Of a stretch of 14,577 bases of DNA, positions 1 to 6,974 are shown piece after piece. The notes below the pieces were generated by a model, which was given only the letters and a program-made list of their open reading frames with translations, was not told where the DNA came from and did no database searches. A program made the translations under genes and the position numbers. The first letter of the stretch is position 1. Every line of letters starts with the position of its first letter. Location of the stretch: contig DDKN01000054.1 in the NCBI GenBank assembly GCA_002339725.1, forward strand, positions 1 through 14,577. The letters run 5' to 3'. The DNA comes from Thiobacillus sp. UBA2597 (GTDB lineage Bacteria > Pseudomonadota > Gammaproteobacteria > Burkholderiales > Thiobacillaceae).

Positions 1-3000
1 ACCTTCACCCGCAAGGCGGCGGGCGAGATGCGGGCGCGGCTGTTGGAATGGCTCGAATGGCTGGCGCTCAAGGGGGATGACGAGGTGATCGACTTCCTCG
101 CCCAGCGCGGCCTGAGCGAGGCCGAGGCGCGGGCGCTGCTGCCCAAGGCGCGCGGCCTGTTCGCCGCCGTGGTCAATGCCCGGCCCGGGCCGGAGATCAC
201 CACCTTTCACGGCTGGTTCCTCAAGCTCCTGGCCCATGCCCCGCTGGAGGCGCGGCCGCCGGGCAGGTTGATCGAGAGCGATGTCCTGCTGCTGGACGAG
301 GCCTGGCTGGGTTTTGCCGAATCCCTGCGCGACAAGCCGGGTTCGCCCGAGGAGCAGGCCTTCCGCGCCCTGATCACGGAATTGCCGCTGGCCAGCGTGC
401 GCCAGCTGCTGGAGAGCTTCGTGCGCAAGCGCGCCGAATGGTGGGCCTGGGCCGAGGGCCGGCCCGATGCCCTGGCCGAGGCCATGGCCGAACTCGAAGC
501 GCTGGCCGGGGTGACGGAGGATGACGACGTCCTGGCACCCCTGCTGGCCGATGCGGTCTTTCACACCGATCTGCGCGACTATCAGGCACTGCTCGCAAAG
601 AACGGCGTGGGGGTGAAGGAGGCGGCGGAGCGGGCGGCCATCCTGGAGGCGGCATTGCGGGAAACCGATAAGGCGAGGTTCGACGGCATCAAGGCCGCCC
701 TGCTCACGCAAAAGGGCGAGCCGCGCGCCTGGAAGGCCTCGAAGGAGATGGACCGGCGCCTGGCGCCGGCCACCAGCGCGCAGTTCCTGGAACTGCACGG
801 CCGCCTGTGCGAGCGGGTGTTGGCGGCACAGGCCCTGCTCGAGGAACAGGCCGCGCTCAGGCTCAACCGCTGGGGCCTCACCGCCGGCCTCGCCCTGCTC
901 GATTTCTACCAGAACCTCAAGGCCGAGCGCGACGGCCTCGATTTTACCGATGCCGAGTGGGAGGCCTGCCGCCTGCTCTCCGACGAGGAGACCTCGGCCG
1001 CGCTCCAGATGAAGCTGGATGCCCGCTACAAGCACCTGCTGCTCGACGAGTTCCAGGACGCCAACCCGCTGCAGTGGCGCATCCTGCGCCAGTGGCTGGA
1101 TGCCTACGGTGGCGCCGGCGAGCGGCCGACGCTGTTCGTGGTGGGCGACCCCAAGCAGTCGATCTACCGCTTTCGCCGGGCCGAGCCGCGGGTGCTCTCG
1201 GAGGCGCGCGCCTTTCTCGAACGCCATTTCGATGCCCAATACTTTCCGCAGAACGAGACCCGGCGCTGCGCACCCCGGGTGGTCGCCTGGGTCAATGCCG
1301 CGCTCGGCGGCCGGGCGGATTACCCGGGTTTCGCCGAGCACACGGCGCATCAGGTGGAGCTGCCGGGCTGGTGCGAGCTGATTGCGGTCCCCCTCCCTAC
1401 CTCCCCCACAAGTGGGGGAGGAGTTGATCCCCTCCCTACCTCCCCCACAAGTGGGGGAGGAGTTGATCCCCTCCCGGCCTCCCCCACAGGTGGGGGAGGA
1501 GTTGATCCCCTCCCGGCCTCCCCCACAAGTGGGGGGGGAGCTGATTCCCTTCCGGCCTTCCCCACAGGTGGGGGAGGGGCTGATACCCTCCCGGCCACCC
1601 CCACAAATGGAGGAGGGGCTGACCCCCTCCCCGCTTGCGGGGAGGGCAGGGGTGGGGAATTCCGCAACCCGCTCATCACGCCGGCACCGGAGGAGCCGGA
1701 AAAACGGGCCAACGAAGCCGAGGCGGTGGCCGCGAGGATAAAAGCCATCGTCGGCCGCCTGCAGGTCGATCGGCCTGCGCGGCCTGCGACCTATGGCGAC
1801 ATCCTGGTGCTCTCGGCCACCCGGGCCCAGCTCGAGGTGTTCGAGGCCGCCTTCAAGCAGGCCGGCATTCCCTTCGTCGGCAACCGGCGCGGCGAGCTGC
1901 TCTCCACCCTGGAGGCAAGCGATCTGATCGCCCTGCTCACCTTCCTCACCCTGCCCTTGAACGACCTGGCCCTGGCCCAGGTACTCAAGAGCCCGATCTT
2001 CGATCTGGGCGATGCCGACCTGATGGCGCTGGCGCGCCAGGGCGAGGGCGCCTGGTTTGCCCGCCTGCAGGCCTGGGCGCCCGAGGCGCCGCCCCCCGTG
2101 CAGCGCGCCGCCCGGCTGCTCGGCGCCTGGCTGGCCGAGGCCGGCCGGCTGCCGGCGCACGATCTGCTCGACCGCGTGTTCCACCAGGCCGAGGTCGAGG
2201 CGCGCTATGCCGCCGCCGTGCCCGAGCGCCTGCGCCCCGGGGTGCTGGCCAATCTGCGCGCCTTCCTGGCGCTGACCCTGGAGCTGGGCGGCGGGCGCTA
2301 CCCCAGCCTGCCGCGCCTGCTCGACGAACTCCGGGCCCTGCGCGACAAGGCCGGCAGCGACGCGCCGGACGAGGCGGTGGCCGATCACGGCGACGCCGTG
2401 CGCATGCTCACCATCCACGCCGCCAAGGGCCTGGAGGCGCCGGTGGTGTTCCTGATCAAGGCCGACGAGGAAGGCGGGGAGCGCGAACCCTACGGCGCCC
2501 TGATCGACTGGCCGGCGGCCGAGGACCGGCCGCGCCACTTCTCGCTGTTCGGCGCCAAGGACTGGCGCGGCCGTTGCCGCGATGCCCTGTTCGAACAGGA
2601 GCGGCAGCTGGCCGCGCGCGAGCGCCTGAACCTGCTCTATGTGGCGATGACCCGGGCCGGCCAGGCCCTGTTCGTCACCGGGCTGGATACCGGCAAGGGC
2701 TGGCTGGCGGAACTGCAGGCGGCGCTGGCGGCGGCCCCTATGGCGACGCTGCCCGAGATGGTCTGGCAGGAGGGCGCGGCAACGCCAACCCGGGAAACGC
2801 CGCCCCAGATCGCGCTGCCGCCGCCCCGGGCGGTCGGCCGCCTGCGCACGACAGCCGGCGCGCCGGCGGATTTCGGCACCTGGGTGCATCGCCATCTCGA
2901 GGCCCTGACCGGCGGCGCGGCCCTGACAGCGCAGGAACTGGCGACGGCGCCGGCCCTGCACGAAGCGGCGCGTGCCATGGCCGAACGCCTGATCGCGCAG

Positions 3001-3297
3001 CCCGCGCTGGCCCGTTTCTTCGATGCCGGCCAATACCGCCGCGCCCGCAACGAAGTGGAATACCTCGGCGCCGACGGCGCGCTGCGCCGGATCGACCGGC
3101 TGGTGGAATTCGACGACGCGGTCTGGGTGCTCGACTACAAGACCGGCGGCCTGGACGAAGCCGACCTTGCGCGCCGGGCCGCGCCGCACCTGGCCCAGAT
3201 CGAGGATTACCGCGCGGCCATGGCCGCGCTCTACCCGGACCGCCCGGTGCGCGCCGCCCTGGTCTTTACCGACGGCCAGCTCTACGTCGTCGGCTGA
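1..3297 (+). CDS. addA: AddA-type UvrD-family helicase with C-terminal RecB-like nuclease (5' partial)
   Basis: The frame is open from base 1, so the start codon and Walker A lie outside the window. The first visible residues, TFTRKAAGEM, match motif Ia of UvrD/AddA helicases. Motif II is DEFQD (1045-1059), motif III GDPKQSIYRFR (1144-1176), motif V LTIHAAKGLE (2407-2436) and motif VI LLYVAMTR (2632-2655). The C-terminus carries a PD-(D/E)XK RecB-like nuclease: His at 2887, IDR at 3091-3099 and DYK at 3133-3141. This architecture fits AddA, the helicase-nuclease subunit that with AddB resects double-strand breaks for RecA loading; an addB-like gene would be expected upstream. The visible part is 1,098 residues. 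An in-frame array of Pro/Gly-rich 13-residue repeats (1390-1658) sits between motifs III and IV, where a surface loop could tolerate it. An unpaired RecB-like exonuclease subunit is an alternative. Family assignment is firm; the exact AddA name is inferred. Confidence 0.9.
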   Translation, partial: TFTRKAAGEMRARLLEWLEWLALKGDDEVIDFLAQRGLSEAEARALLPKARGLFAAVVNARPGPEITTFHGWFLKLLAHAPLEARPPGRLIESDVLLLDEAWLGFAESLRDKPGSPEEQAFRALITELPLASVRQLLESFVRKRAEWWAWAEGRPDALAEAMAELEALAGVTEDDDVLAPLLADAVFHTDLRDYQALLAKNGVGVKEAAERAAILEAALRETDKARFDGIKAALLTQKGEPRAWKASKEMDRRLAPATSAQFLELHGRLCERVLAAQALLEEQAALRLNRWGLTAGLALLDFYQNLKAERDGLDFTDAEWEACRLLSDEETSAALQMKLDARYKHLLLDEFQDANPLQWRILRQWLDAYGGAGERPTLFVVGDPKQSIYRFRRAEPRVLSEARAFLERHFDAQYFPQNETRRCAPRVVAWVNAALGGRADYPGFAEHTAHQVELPGWCELIAVPLPTSPTSGGGVDPLPTSPTSGGGVDPLPASPTGGGGVDPLPASPTSGGGADSLPAFPTGGGGADTLPATPTNGGGADPLPACGEGRGGEFRNPLITPAPEEPEKRANEAEAVAARIKAIVGRLQVDRPARPATYGDILVLSATRAQLEVFEAAFKQAGIPFVGNRRGELLSTLEASDLIALLTFLTLPLNDLALAQVLKSPIFDLGDADLMALARQGEGAWFARLQAWAPEAPPPVQRAARLLGAWLAEAGRLPAHDLLDRVFHQAEVEARYAAAVPERLRPGVLANLRAFLALTLELGGGRYPSLPRLLDELRALRDKAGSDAPDEAVADHGDAVRMLTIHAAKGLEAPVVFLIKADEEGGEREPYGALIDWPAAEDRPRHFSLFGAKDWRGRCRDALFEQERQLAARERLNLLYVAMTRAGQALFVTGLDTGKGWLAELQAALAAAPMATLPEMVWQEGAATPTRETPPQIALPPPRAVGRLRTTAGAPADFGTWVHRHLEALTGGAALTAQELATAPALHEAARAMAERLIAQPALARFFDAGQYRRARNEVEYLGADGALRRIDRLVEFDDAVWVLDYKTGGLDEADLARRAAPHLAQIEDYRAAMAALYPDRPVRAALVFTDGQLYVVG
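1390..1658 (+). repeat. In-frame tandem array of six 39-bp palindromic units plus a variant palindrome
   Basis: Six consecutive 39-bp units begin at 1390, 1429, 1468, 1507, 1546 and 1585, followed by a different palindrome at 1624-1658. Units 1 and 2 are identical, unit 3 differs from them at three positions, and units 5 and 6 are the most diverged. The core of units 1 and 2 is a perfect hairpin, CTCCCCCAC-AA-GTGGGGGAG. Because 39 is a multiple of three, each unit adds 13 residues (PLPTSPTSGGGVD and variants) to the helicase without breaking the frame. The other forward frame and a reverse frame are also free of stops across the array. There are no spacers, so it is not a CRISPR array. Confidence 0.95.
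1625..1646 (+). repeat. Terminal palindrome of the array (REP-like)
   Basis: This is a perfect inverted repeat with 10-bp arms (CCCTCCCCGC and its complement) around a TT loop, followed by a G-rich tail to about 1658. It differs from the 39-bp units in its loop-proximal sequence. It resembles the dispersed palindromes that translate as PLPACGEG-like strings in many proteobacterial genomes. That resemblance is from memory, not from a search. Confidence 0.8.
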
Positions 3298-3306
3298 AGG
3301 CCGGCG

Positions 3307-3312
3307 TAAAAT
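3307..3312 (+). promoter_or_regulatory. Candidate -10 element for argJ
   Basis: TAAAAT lies 33 nt upstream of the argJ ATG and just after the helicase stop codon. No convincing -35 hexamer is visible at the usual spacing, so this is a weak call. Confidence 0.3.
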
Positions 3313-3345
3313 GGCGCCTTCGTCTCTTTCGAAAGCGCAAGCGAA

Positions 3346-4575
3346 ATGCCGGTCAAACTCACCGCCCCCGATCCCGCTTCCCTGTTGCCCGTGCCCGGCG
3401 TCGAACTCGGCATCGCCTCCGCCGGCATCAAGAAACCGGGCCGCAAGGACGTGCTGGTCATGCGCCTCGCGCACGATTCCGAGGTGGTCGGCGTGTTCAC
3501 CCAGAACCGCTTCTGCGCCGCGCCGGTGACGCTGTGCAAGGCGCATCTGCATTCGGACGCCGGCATCCGCGCCCTGGTGGTCAACACCGGCAACGCCAAT
3601 GCCGGCACCGGTGAGGACGGCCTGCGCCGCGCGCGCGAGACCTGCGCCGCGCTCGCCCAACAACTGGCATTGAAGCCGGAGCAGGTGCTGCCCTTCTCCA
3701 CCGGCGTCATCCTGGAACCCCTGCCGCACGACAAGCTCATCGCCGCGCTGCCCGCCGCCCTCGCCGACTTGAAGCCGGCCAATTGGGCCAATGCCGCCGA
3801 GGCGATCATGACCACCGACATCGTGCCCAAGGCCGCCTCGCGCAAGGTCGTGCTCGACGGCGTCGAGTTCGTGGTCACCGGCATCGCCAAGGGCTCGGGC
3901 ATGATCCACCCCAACATGGCGACCATGCTGTCCTTCGTCGCCACCGATGCGCCGGTGTCGTGCGAGGCCTTGGAGGCCATCCTGCGCTACGCGGTGAACC
4001 GCTCGTTCAACTGCATCACCGTCGATGGCGATACCTCGACCAACGATTCCTGCGTCCTGATCGCCACCGGCGTGACCCAAGCCCCGGTGCTGATGGACGA
4101 CGGCGATCCCCGCTTCGTGCCGCTGCGCGATGCGGTGACCGATTTGATGATCGAACTGGCCCAGGCCATCGTGCGCGACGGCGAAGGCGCCACCAAGTTC
4201 ATGACCATCCAGGTCGAGGGCGGCCGCAGCGAGGCCGAATGCAAGCAGATCGCCTATGCTGTGGCCCGCTCGCCCCTGGTGAAGACCGCCTTCTTCGCCT
4301 CCGACCCCAACCTCGGCCGCATCCTTGCCGCCATCGGCTATGCCGGCATCGACGACCTCGACGTGAACCGGATCAAGCTCTATCTGGGGGATGTGGTGGT
4401 GGCCGAAAACGGCGGCCGTGCCGCCAGCTACCGCGATGAGGACGGCCGCCGGGTGATGGCCGAGTCCGACATCCTGGTGCGCATCGAGCTCAATCGCGGC
4501 GAGGCGGCGGCCACGGTGTGGACCTGCGACTTCTCCTACGACTACGTCAAGATCAACGCCGAGTACCGCACCTGA
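3346..4575 (+). CDS. argJ: ArgJ, bifunctional glutamate N-acetyltransferase / amino-acid acetyltransferase
   Basis: ArgJ transfers the acetyl group from N-acetylornithine to glutamate, recycling it in the cyclic arginine pathway; bifunctional forms also use acetyl-CoA. The 409-residue length is typical of the family. The autocleavage site is clear: KGSGMIHPNMATMLSF places the Ala192-Thr193 bond at the junction, with Thr193 becoming the N-terminal nucleophile of the beta chain. The STG at residues 118-120 fits the oxyanion-hole region. The C-terminus INAEYRT is the usual ArgJ ending. The ATG at 3346 gives a normal N-terminus, although the ribosome binding site is weak (AAGCGA). The gene follows the helicase by 48 nt and has its own candidate -10. 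Whether it is truly bifunctional cannot be decided from sequence alone. Confidence 0.97.
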   Translation: MPVKLTAPDPASLLPVPGVELGIASAGIKKPGRKDVLVMRLAHDSEVVGVFTQNRFCAAPVTLCKAHLHSDAGIRALVVNTGNANAGTGEDGLRRARETCAALAQQLALKPEQVLPFSTGVILEPLPHDKLIAALPAALADLKPANWANAAEAIMTTDIVPKAASRKVVLDGVEFVVTGIAKGSGMIHPNMATMLSFVATDAPVSCEALEAILRYAVNRSFNCITVDGDTSTNDSCVLIATGVTQAPVLMDDGDPRFVPLRDAVTDLMIELAQAIVRDGEGATKFMTIQVEGGRSEAECKQIAYAVARSPLVKTAFFASDPNLGRILAAIGYAGIDDLDVNRIKLYLGDVVVAENGGRAASYRDEDGRRVMAESDILVRIELNRGEAAATVWTCDFSYDYVKINAEYRT

Positions 4576-4577
4576 TG

Positions 4578-4630
4578 GTCATTCTCGACCCCGACTTAAC
4601 CATTCGGGAGCCGGCTGCGGGGTAATCCAG
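4578..4630 (+). repeat. Degenerate left copy of the repeat flanking the GIY-YIG gene
   Basis: The outer arms GTCATTC (4578-4584) and AATCCAG (4624-4630) match the two ends of the intact repeat at 4972-4998 and have the same orientation. The interior is longer and scrambled but retains ACCCCG (4588-4593) and CGGGGT (4618-4623) as inverted arms. It ends three bases before the GIY-YIG start codon. Confidence 0.55.
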
Positions 4631-4633
4631 GCC

Positions 4634-4918
4634 ATGCAGCCATGTGTTTACATGCTCGCCAGTCGTCGGAACGGAACACTCTATATCGGCGTGACATCCG
4701 ATCTGGTCAAGCGGGTTTGGCAGCACAAGAACGATTTGGTCGAGGGTTTTACGAATCGCCATGCCGTACACATGCTGGTTTGGTATGAACGGTACGAGAC
4801 TATGGCGTCGGCCATCGTTCGGGAAAAGCAATTGAAGAAATGGAACCGCGCTTGGAAGTTGCGCCTGATCGAGGCATCCAATCCGGACTGGCAGGATTTG
4901 TATGAAGCCATTGTTTGA
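4634..4918 (+). CDS. Small GIY-YIG nuclease-superfamily protein
   Basis: The product is a 94-residue single-domain protein of the GIY-YIG endonuclease superfamily (UvrC N-terminal-like, YhbQ/YraQ-like group). The signature VYM (5-7), then YIG (17-19), is present. The probable catalytic Arg27 lies in LVKRVWQH and Glu64 in VREKQLKKW, with the typical NPDWQDLY tail. By family, such proteins may cut DNA, but most stand-alone members have no known role. Base composition is visibly less GC-rich than neighbouring genes. Copies of one palindromic repeat lie on both sides, interrupting what looks like an argJ-DUF815-Nudix gene series. This suggests a transferred cassette. No good ribosome binding site precedes the ATG at 4634; the leader is the end of the left repeat. 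Confidence 0.88.
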   Translation: MQPCVYMLASRRNGTLYIGVTSDLVKRVWQHKNDLVEGFTNRHAVHMLVWYERYETMASAIVREKQLKKWNRAWKLRLIEASNPDWQDLYEAIV

Positions 4919-4920
4919 CT

Positions 4921-4945
4921 GGGCTCCCGCCTGCGCGGGAGCGAC
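4921..4945 (-). repeat. Palindromic repeat, inverted copy
   Basis: The hairpin has 8-bp arms GCTCCCGC (4923-4930) and GCGGGAGC (4935-4942) around a CTGC loop. It is the reverse-complement form of the copy at 4972-4998 and starts three bases after the GIY-YIG stop codon. It may also act as a transcription-end hairpin, but no T-tract follows. Confidence 0.75.
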
Positions 4946-4971
4946 ACTAGCGTCAGCCGTTGGCGTGTTCC

Positions 4972-4998
4972 GTCATTCCCGCGCAGGCGGGAATCCAG
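4972..4998 (+). repeat. Palindromic repeat, intact right copy (GTCATTC...AATCCAG type)
   Basis: The hairpin has 8-bp arms ATTCCCGC (4975-4982) and GCGGGAAT (4987-4994) around a GCAG loop. It belongs to a very common dispersed proteobacterial repeat; its reverse translation gives the familiar spurious peptide LDSRLRGND. It ends four bases before the DUF815 start codon, so it supplies most of that gene's leader. Confidence 0.85.
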
Positions 4999-5002
4999 AA
5001 TA

Positions 5003-5878
5003 ATGGCAACCATGAACGAGTCGCTTGATCAATTTCTCGCACGCGCCGAGTCCCTGCTCGCCCGGCTCGATGCCTGGTTGCCGCCGGCGCCGCCGGCCAT
5101 CGACTGGAGAAAGGTGCGGGCGGCGCGCTGGCAGCGCCACTTCCAGCACGGCGCGCTGCTGCCGGTGGCCGAGCCGCAGCTCGTGGCCTGGCAGAGTCTG
5201 CGCGGCATCGACGAACAGAAGGCCGCGCTCGATCGCAACACCCGGCAGTTCGTGGCCGGCCTGCCGGCCAACAACGCCCTGCTCTCGGGCAGCCGCGGCT
5301 GCGGCAAGTCCTCGCTGGTCAAGGCCATGCTTGGCCGCCACGCCAAACAGGGCCTGCGCCTGATCGAGGTCGACCGGGCCGACCTGGTACACCTGCCCGA
5401 GATCGCCCAGGCCATCGCCGGCCAGCCTTATCGCTTCATCGTGTTTTGCGACGACCTCTCGTTCGAGGCCGACGACCCCGCCTACAAGGCGCTCAAAGCC
5501 GTGCTCGACGGCAGCATCGCCGGCGCGCCGGGCAATCTGCTGATCTATGCCACCTCGAACCGGCGCCACCTGATGCCGGAGTTTTTCGACGAAAACGCCG
5601 AGGCCACGCGGCGCGGCGGCGAGGTGCATCCGGGCGAGAGCACCGAGGAGAAGCTGTCGCTGGCCGACCGCTTCGGCCTCTGGCTCTCCTTTTTCCCCTT
5701 TGACCAGGACGCCTATCTCGACATCGTCGAAAGCTGGGTTGTCGCCCTGGGTGGCCGGGTCGATGCGGCCATGCGCGGCGAGGCCCTGCAATGGGCCATT
5801 TTGCGCGGCGGCCGCAGCGGCCGGGTGGCGCGCCAGTTCGCTGCCGACTGGGTGGGCCGGCAGGGCTTGAAGCGATGA
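5003..5878 (+). CDS. DUF815-family AAA+ ATP-binding protein
   Basis: The 291-residue protein matches the DUF815 family of cytoplasmic AAA+ ATPases, whose role is not established. Walker A is GSRGCGKSS (96-104), Walker B is FIVFCDDLSFE (145-155), a sensor-1-like ATSNRRHL spans 183-190 and an arginine-rich GRSGRVARQF (270-279) fits sensor 2. The N-terminal 80 residues are a family-specific region without a recognisable enzyme domain. An in-frame ATG at 5012 is an equally possible start; neither has a strong ribosome binding site. GCGGGAA in the preceding repeat is the only purine-rich stretch upstream of 5003. The gene is on the same strand as argJ and the Nudix-ThiE gene. Family call is firm, function unknown. 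Confidence 0.92.
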   Translation: MATMNESLDQFLARAESLLARLDAWLPPAPPAIDWRKVRAARWQRHFQHGALLPVAEPQLVAWQSLRGIDEQKAALDRNTRQFVAGLPANNALLSGSRGCGKSSLVKAMLGRHAKQGLRLIEVDRADLVHLPEIAQAIAGQPYRFIVFCDDLSFEADDPAYKALKAVLDGSIAGAPGNLLIYATSNRRHLMPEFFDENAEATRRGGEVHPGESTEEKLSLADRFGLWLSFFPFDQDAYLDIVESWVVALGGRVDAAMRGEALQWAILRGGRSGRVARQFAADWVGRQGLKR

Positions 5879-5895
5879 GCTTTAAAAAATCAGCC

Positions 5896-6024
5896 AACCG
5901 CAAAGGCGCAGAGGGCGCGAAGCGATTCATCCGCTTCTGCGGCGCAGCCCGGACATCCGGCAGATACGCGTCGGGCAATAGGCAATCCTTAGTTTTGCTC
6001 CGTGTTCTTTGCGCCTTTGCGGTT
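5896..6024. repeat. 129-bp element with 15-bp perfect terminal inverted repeats
   Basis: The ends are AACCGCAAAGGCGCA (5896-5910) and its exact reverse complement (6010-6024). The similarity extends imperfectly for about another 12 bases inward. A small internal hairpin, CCGC-TTCT-GCGG, lies at 5931-5942. It carries no gene and fills the space between the DUF815 stop and the Nudix-ThiE start. The form suits a MITE- or REPIN-like dispersed element. No flanking target-site duplication is evident. Confidence 0.8.
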
Positions 6025-6041
6025 CAAATGAGAGCTTCAGG

Positions 6042-6974
6042 ATGAACCCACGTGTCCAGGTGGCGGCCGCCGTGATCGAGCGGCCCGACGGCAGCTTCCT
6101 CATGGCCTGCCGGCCCGAGGGCAAGGCCTATGCCGGCTGGTGGGAATTCCCCGGCGGCAAGGTCGAGGCGGGCGAGACCGCGCGCGAGGCCCTGGTGCGC
6201 GAGCTCAGGGAGGAGCTGGGCATCGCGGTGACCGGTGCCTATCCCTGGCTCAGCCGCTGCTACGACTATCCCCATGCCCAGGTGGACCTGCGTTTCTTCC
6301 GGGTGACCGGCTGGCAGGGCGAGCCGCATCCGCACGAGGGCCAGCGCCTGGCCTGGGTCAACGCCGAGCGGCCCGGGGTCGAGCCCATCCTGCCGGCCAA
6401 CGGCCCCATCCTGCGCGGGCTGGCGCTGCCCCTCATCTATGCCATTTCCGATGCCGAGACCCTCGGTGTCGATGTTTTCCTCCAGTGCCTGGATGAGCGC
6501 CTGGCCGCCGGCCTGCGCCTGGTCCAGCTGCGCGAGAAACAGATGCCCGCGGGCGACTTCGCGGCGCTGGCACGCAGCGTGGCCGGGCGCTGCCGCGCCG
6601 CCGGGGCGCAGCTTCTGATCAACGGCGACATCGAACTGGCGCGCGCGCTGGGTGTCGGCGTCCACCTCGGTGCGAGGCAATTGGCCGAATTGAGCCAGCG
6701 CCCCGAACTGCCCTGGGTCGGCGCCTCCTGTCACGATGCCGGGGAGCTTGCGCGCGCCATCGCGCTCGGCGCCGATCTGGCCGTGCTCTCGCCGGTGCTG
6801 CCCACCGCCTCGCATCCGGGCGCGCCCACCCTGGGCTGGCAGCGCTTCGCCGAGCTGGTGGCCGGGTGTCCGATCCCGGTCTTCGCGCTGGGCGGTTTGT
6901 CCGAGGCCGATCTCGACCGGGCGCGCCGCCACGGTGCCCACGGCGTTGCCCTCAAGGGGCGGGCATGGCGTTGA
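6042..6974 (+). CDS. Nudix hydrolase (MutT-like) fused to a ThiE/TenI-like domain
   Basis: The 310-residue protein has two domains. Residues 1-130 are a MutT-type Nudix hydrolase with a complete Nudix box, GKVEAGE...RELREELGI (39-61), expected to clean oxidised nucleotides such as 8-oxo-dGTP. Residues from about 135 on resemble thiamine-phosphate synthase/TenI: LVQLREK, GVHLG, the SPVLPTASHPG segment and PVFALGG. That domain lacks the usual TKPG-type phosphate loop of true ThiE, so thiamine-phosphate synthase activity is doubtful. Such fusions are known in beta- and gammaproteobacteria and often sit near argJ. The ATG at 6042 is preferred over a TTG at 6009, which lies inside the inverted-repeat element; CAGG just upstream is a modest ribosome binding site. 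The end overlaps the next gene by 10 nt. Confidence 0.92.
   Translation: MNPRVQVAAAVIERPDGSFLMACRPEGKAYAGWWEFPGGKVEAGETAREALVRELREELGIAVTGAYPWLSRCYDYPHAQVDLRFFRVTGWQGEPHPHEGQRLAWVNAERPGVEPILPANGPILRGLALPLIYAISDAETLGVDVFLQCLDERLAAGLRLVQLREKQMPAGDFAALARSVAGRCRAAGAQLLINGDIELARALGVGVHLGARQLAELSQRPELPWVGASCHDAGELARAIALGADLAVLSPVLPTASHPGAPTLGWQRFAELVAGCPIPVFALGGLSEADLDRARRHGAHGVALKGRAWR

Noticed and set aside
1390..1658. CRISPR array
   Set aside because: The repeats are directly adjacent with no unique spacers, and they are translated within a helicase gene.
1635..3614. Long open frame of 659 codons overlapping the helicase
   Set aside because: It is an Arg/Gly/Pro-rich frame in high-GC DNA with no domain; the helicase frame has all motifs.
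4681..5013. Minus-strand open frame containing LDSRLRGND
   Set aside because: That peptide is the translation of the dispersed palindromic repeat, and the rest is antisense to the GIY-YIG gene.
6009..6041. Extended TTG start for the Nudix-ThiE gene
   Set aside because: The extra residues are encoded by the inverted-repeat element; the ATG at 6042 begins at the usual MutT N-terminus.
5879..6041. TPP riboswitch ahead of the ThiE-containing gene
   Set aside because: The interval is filled by the 129-bp inverted-repeat element, and the conserved thi-box sequences are not seen.
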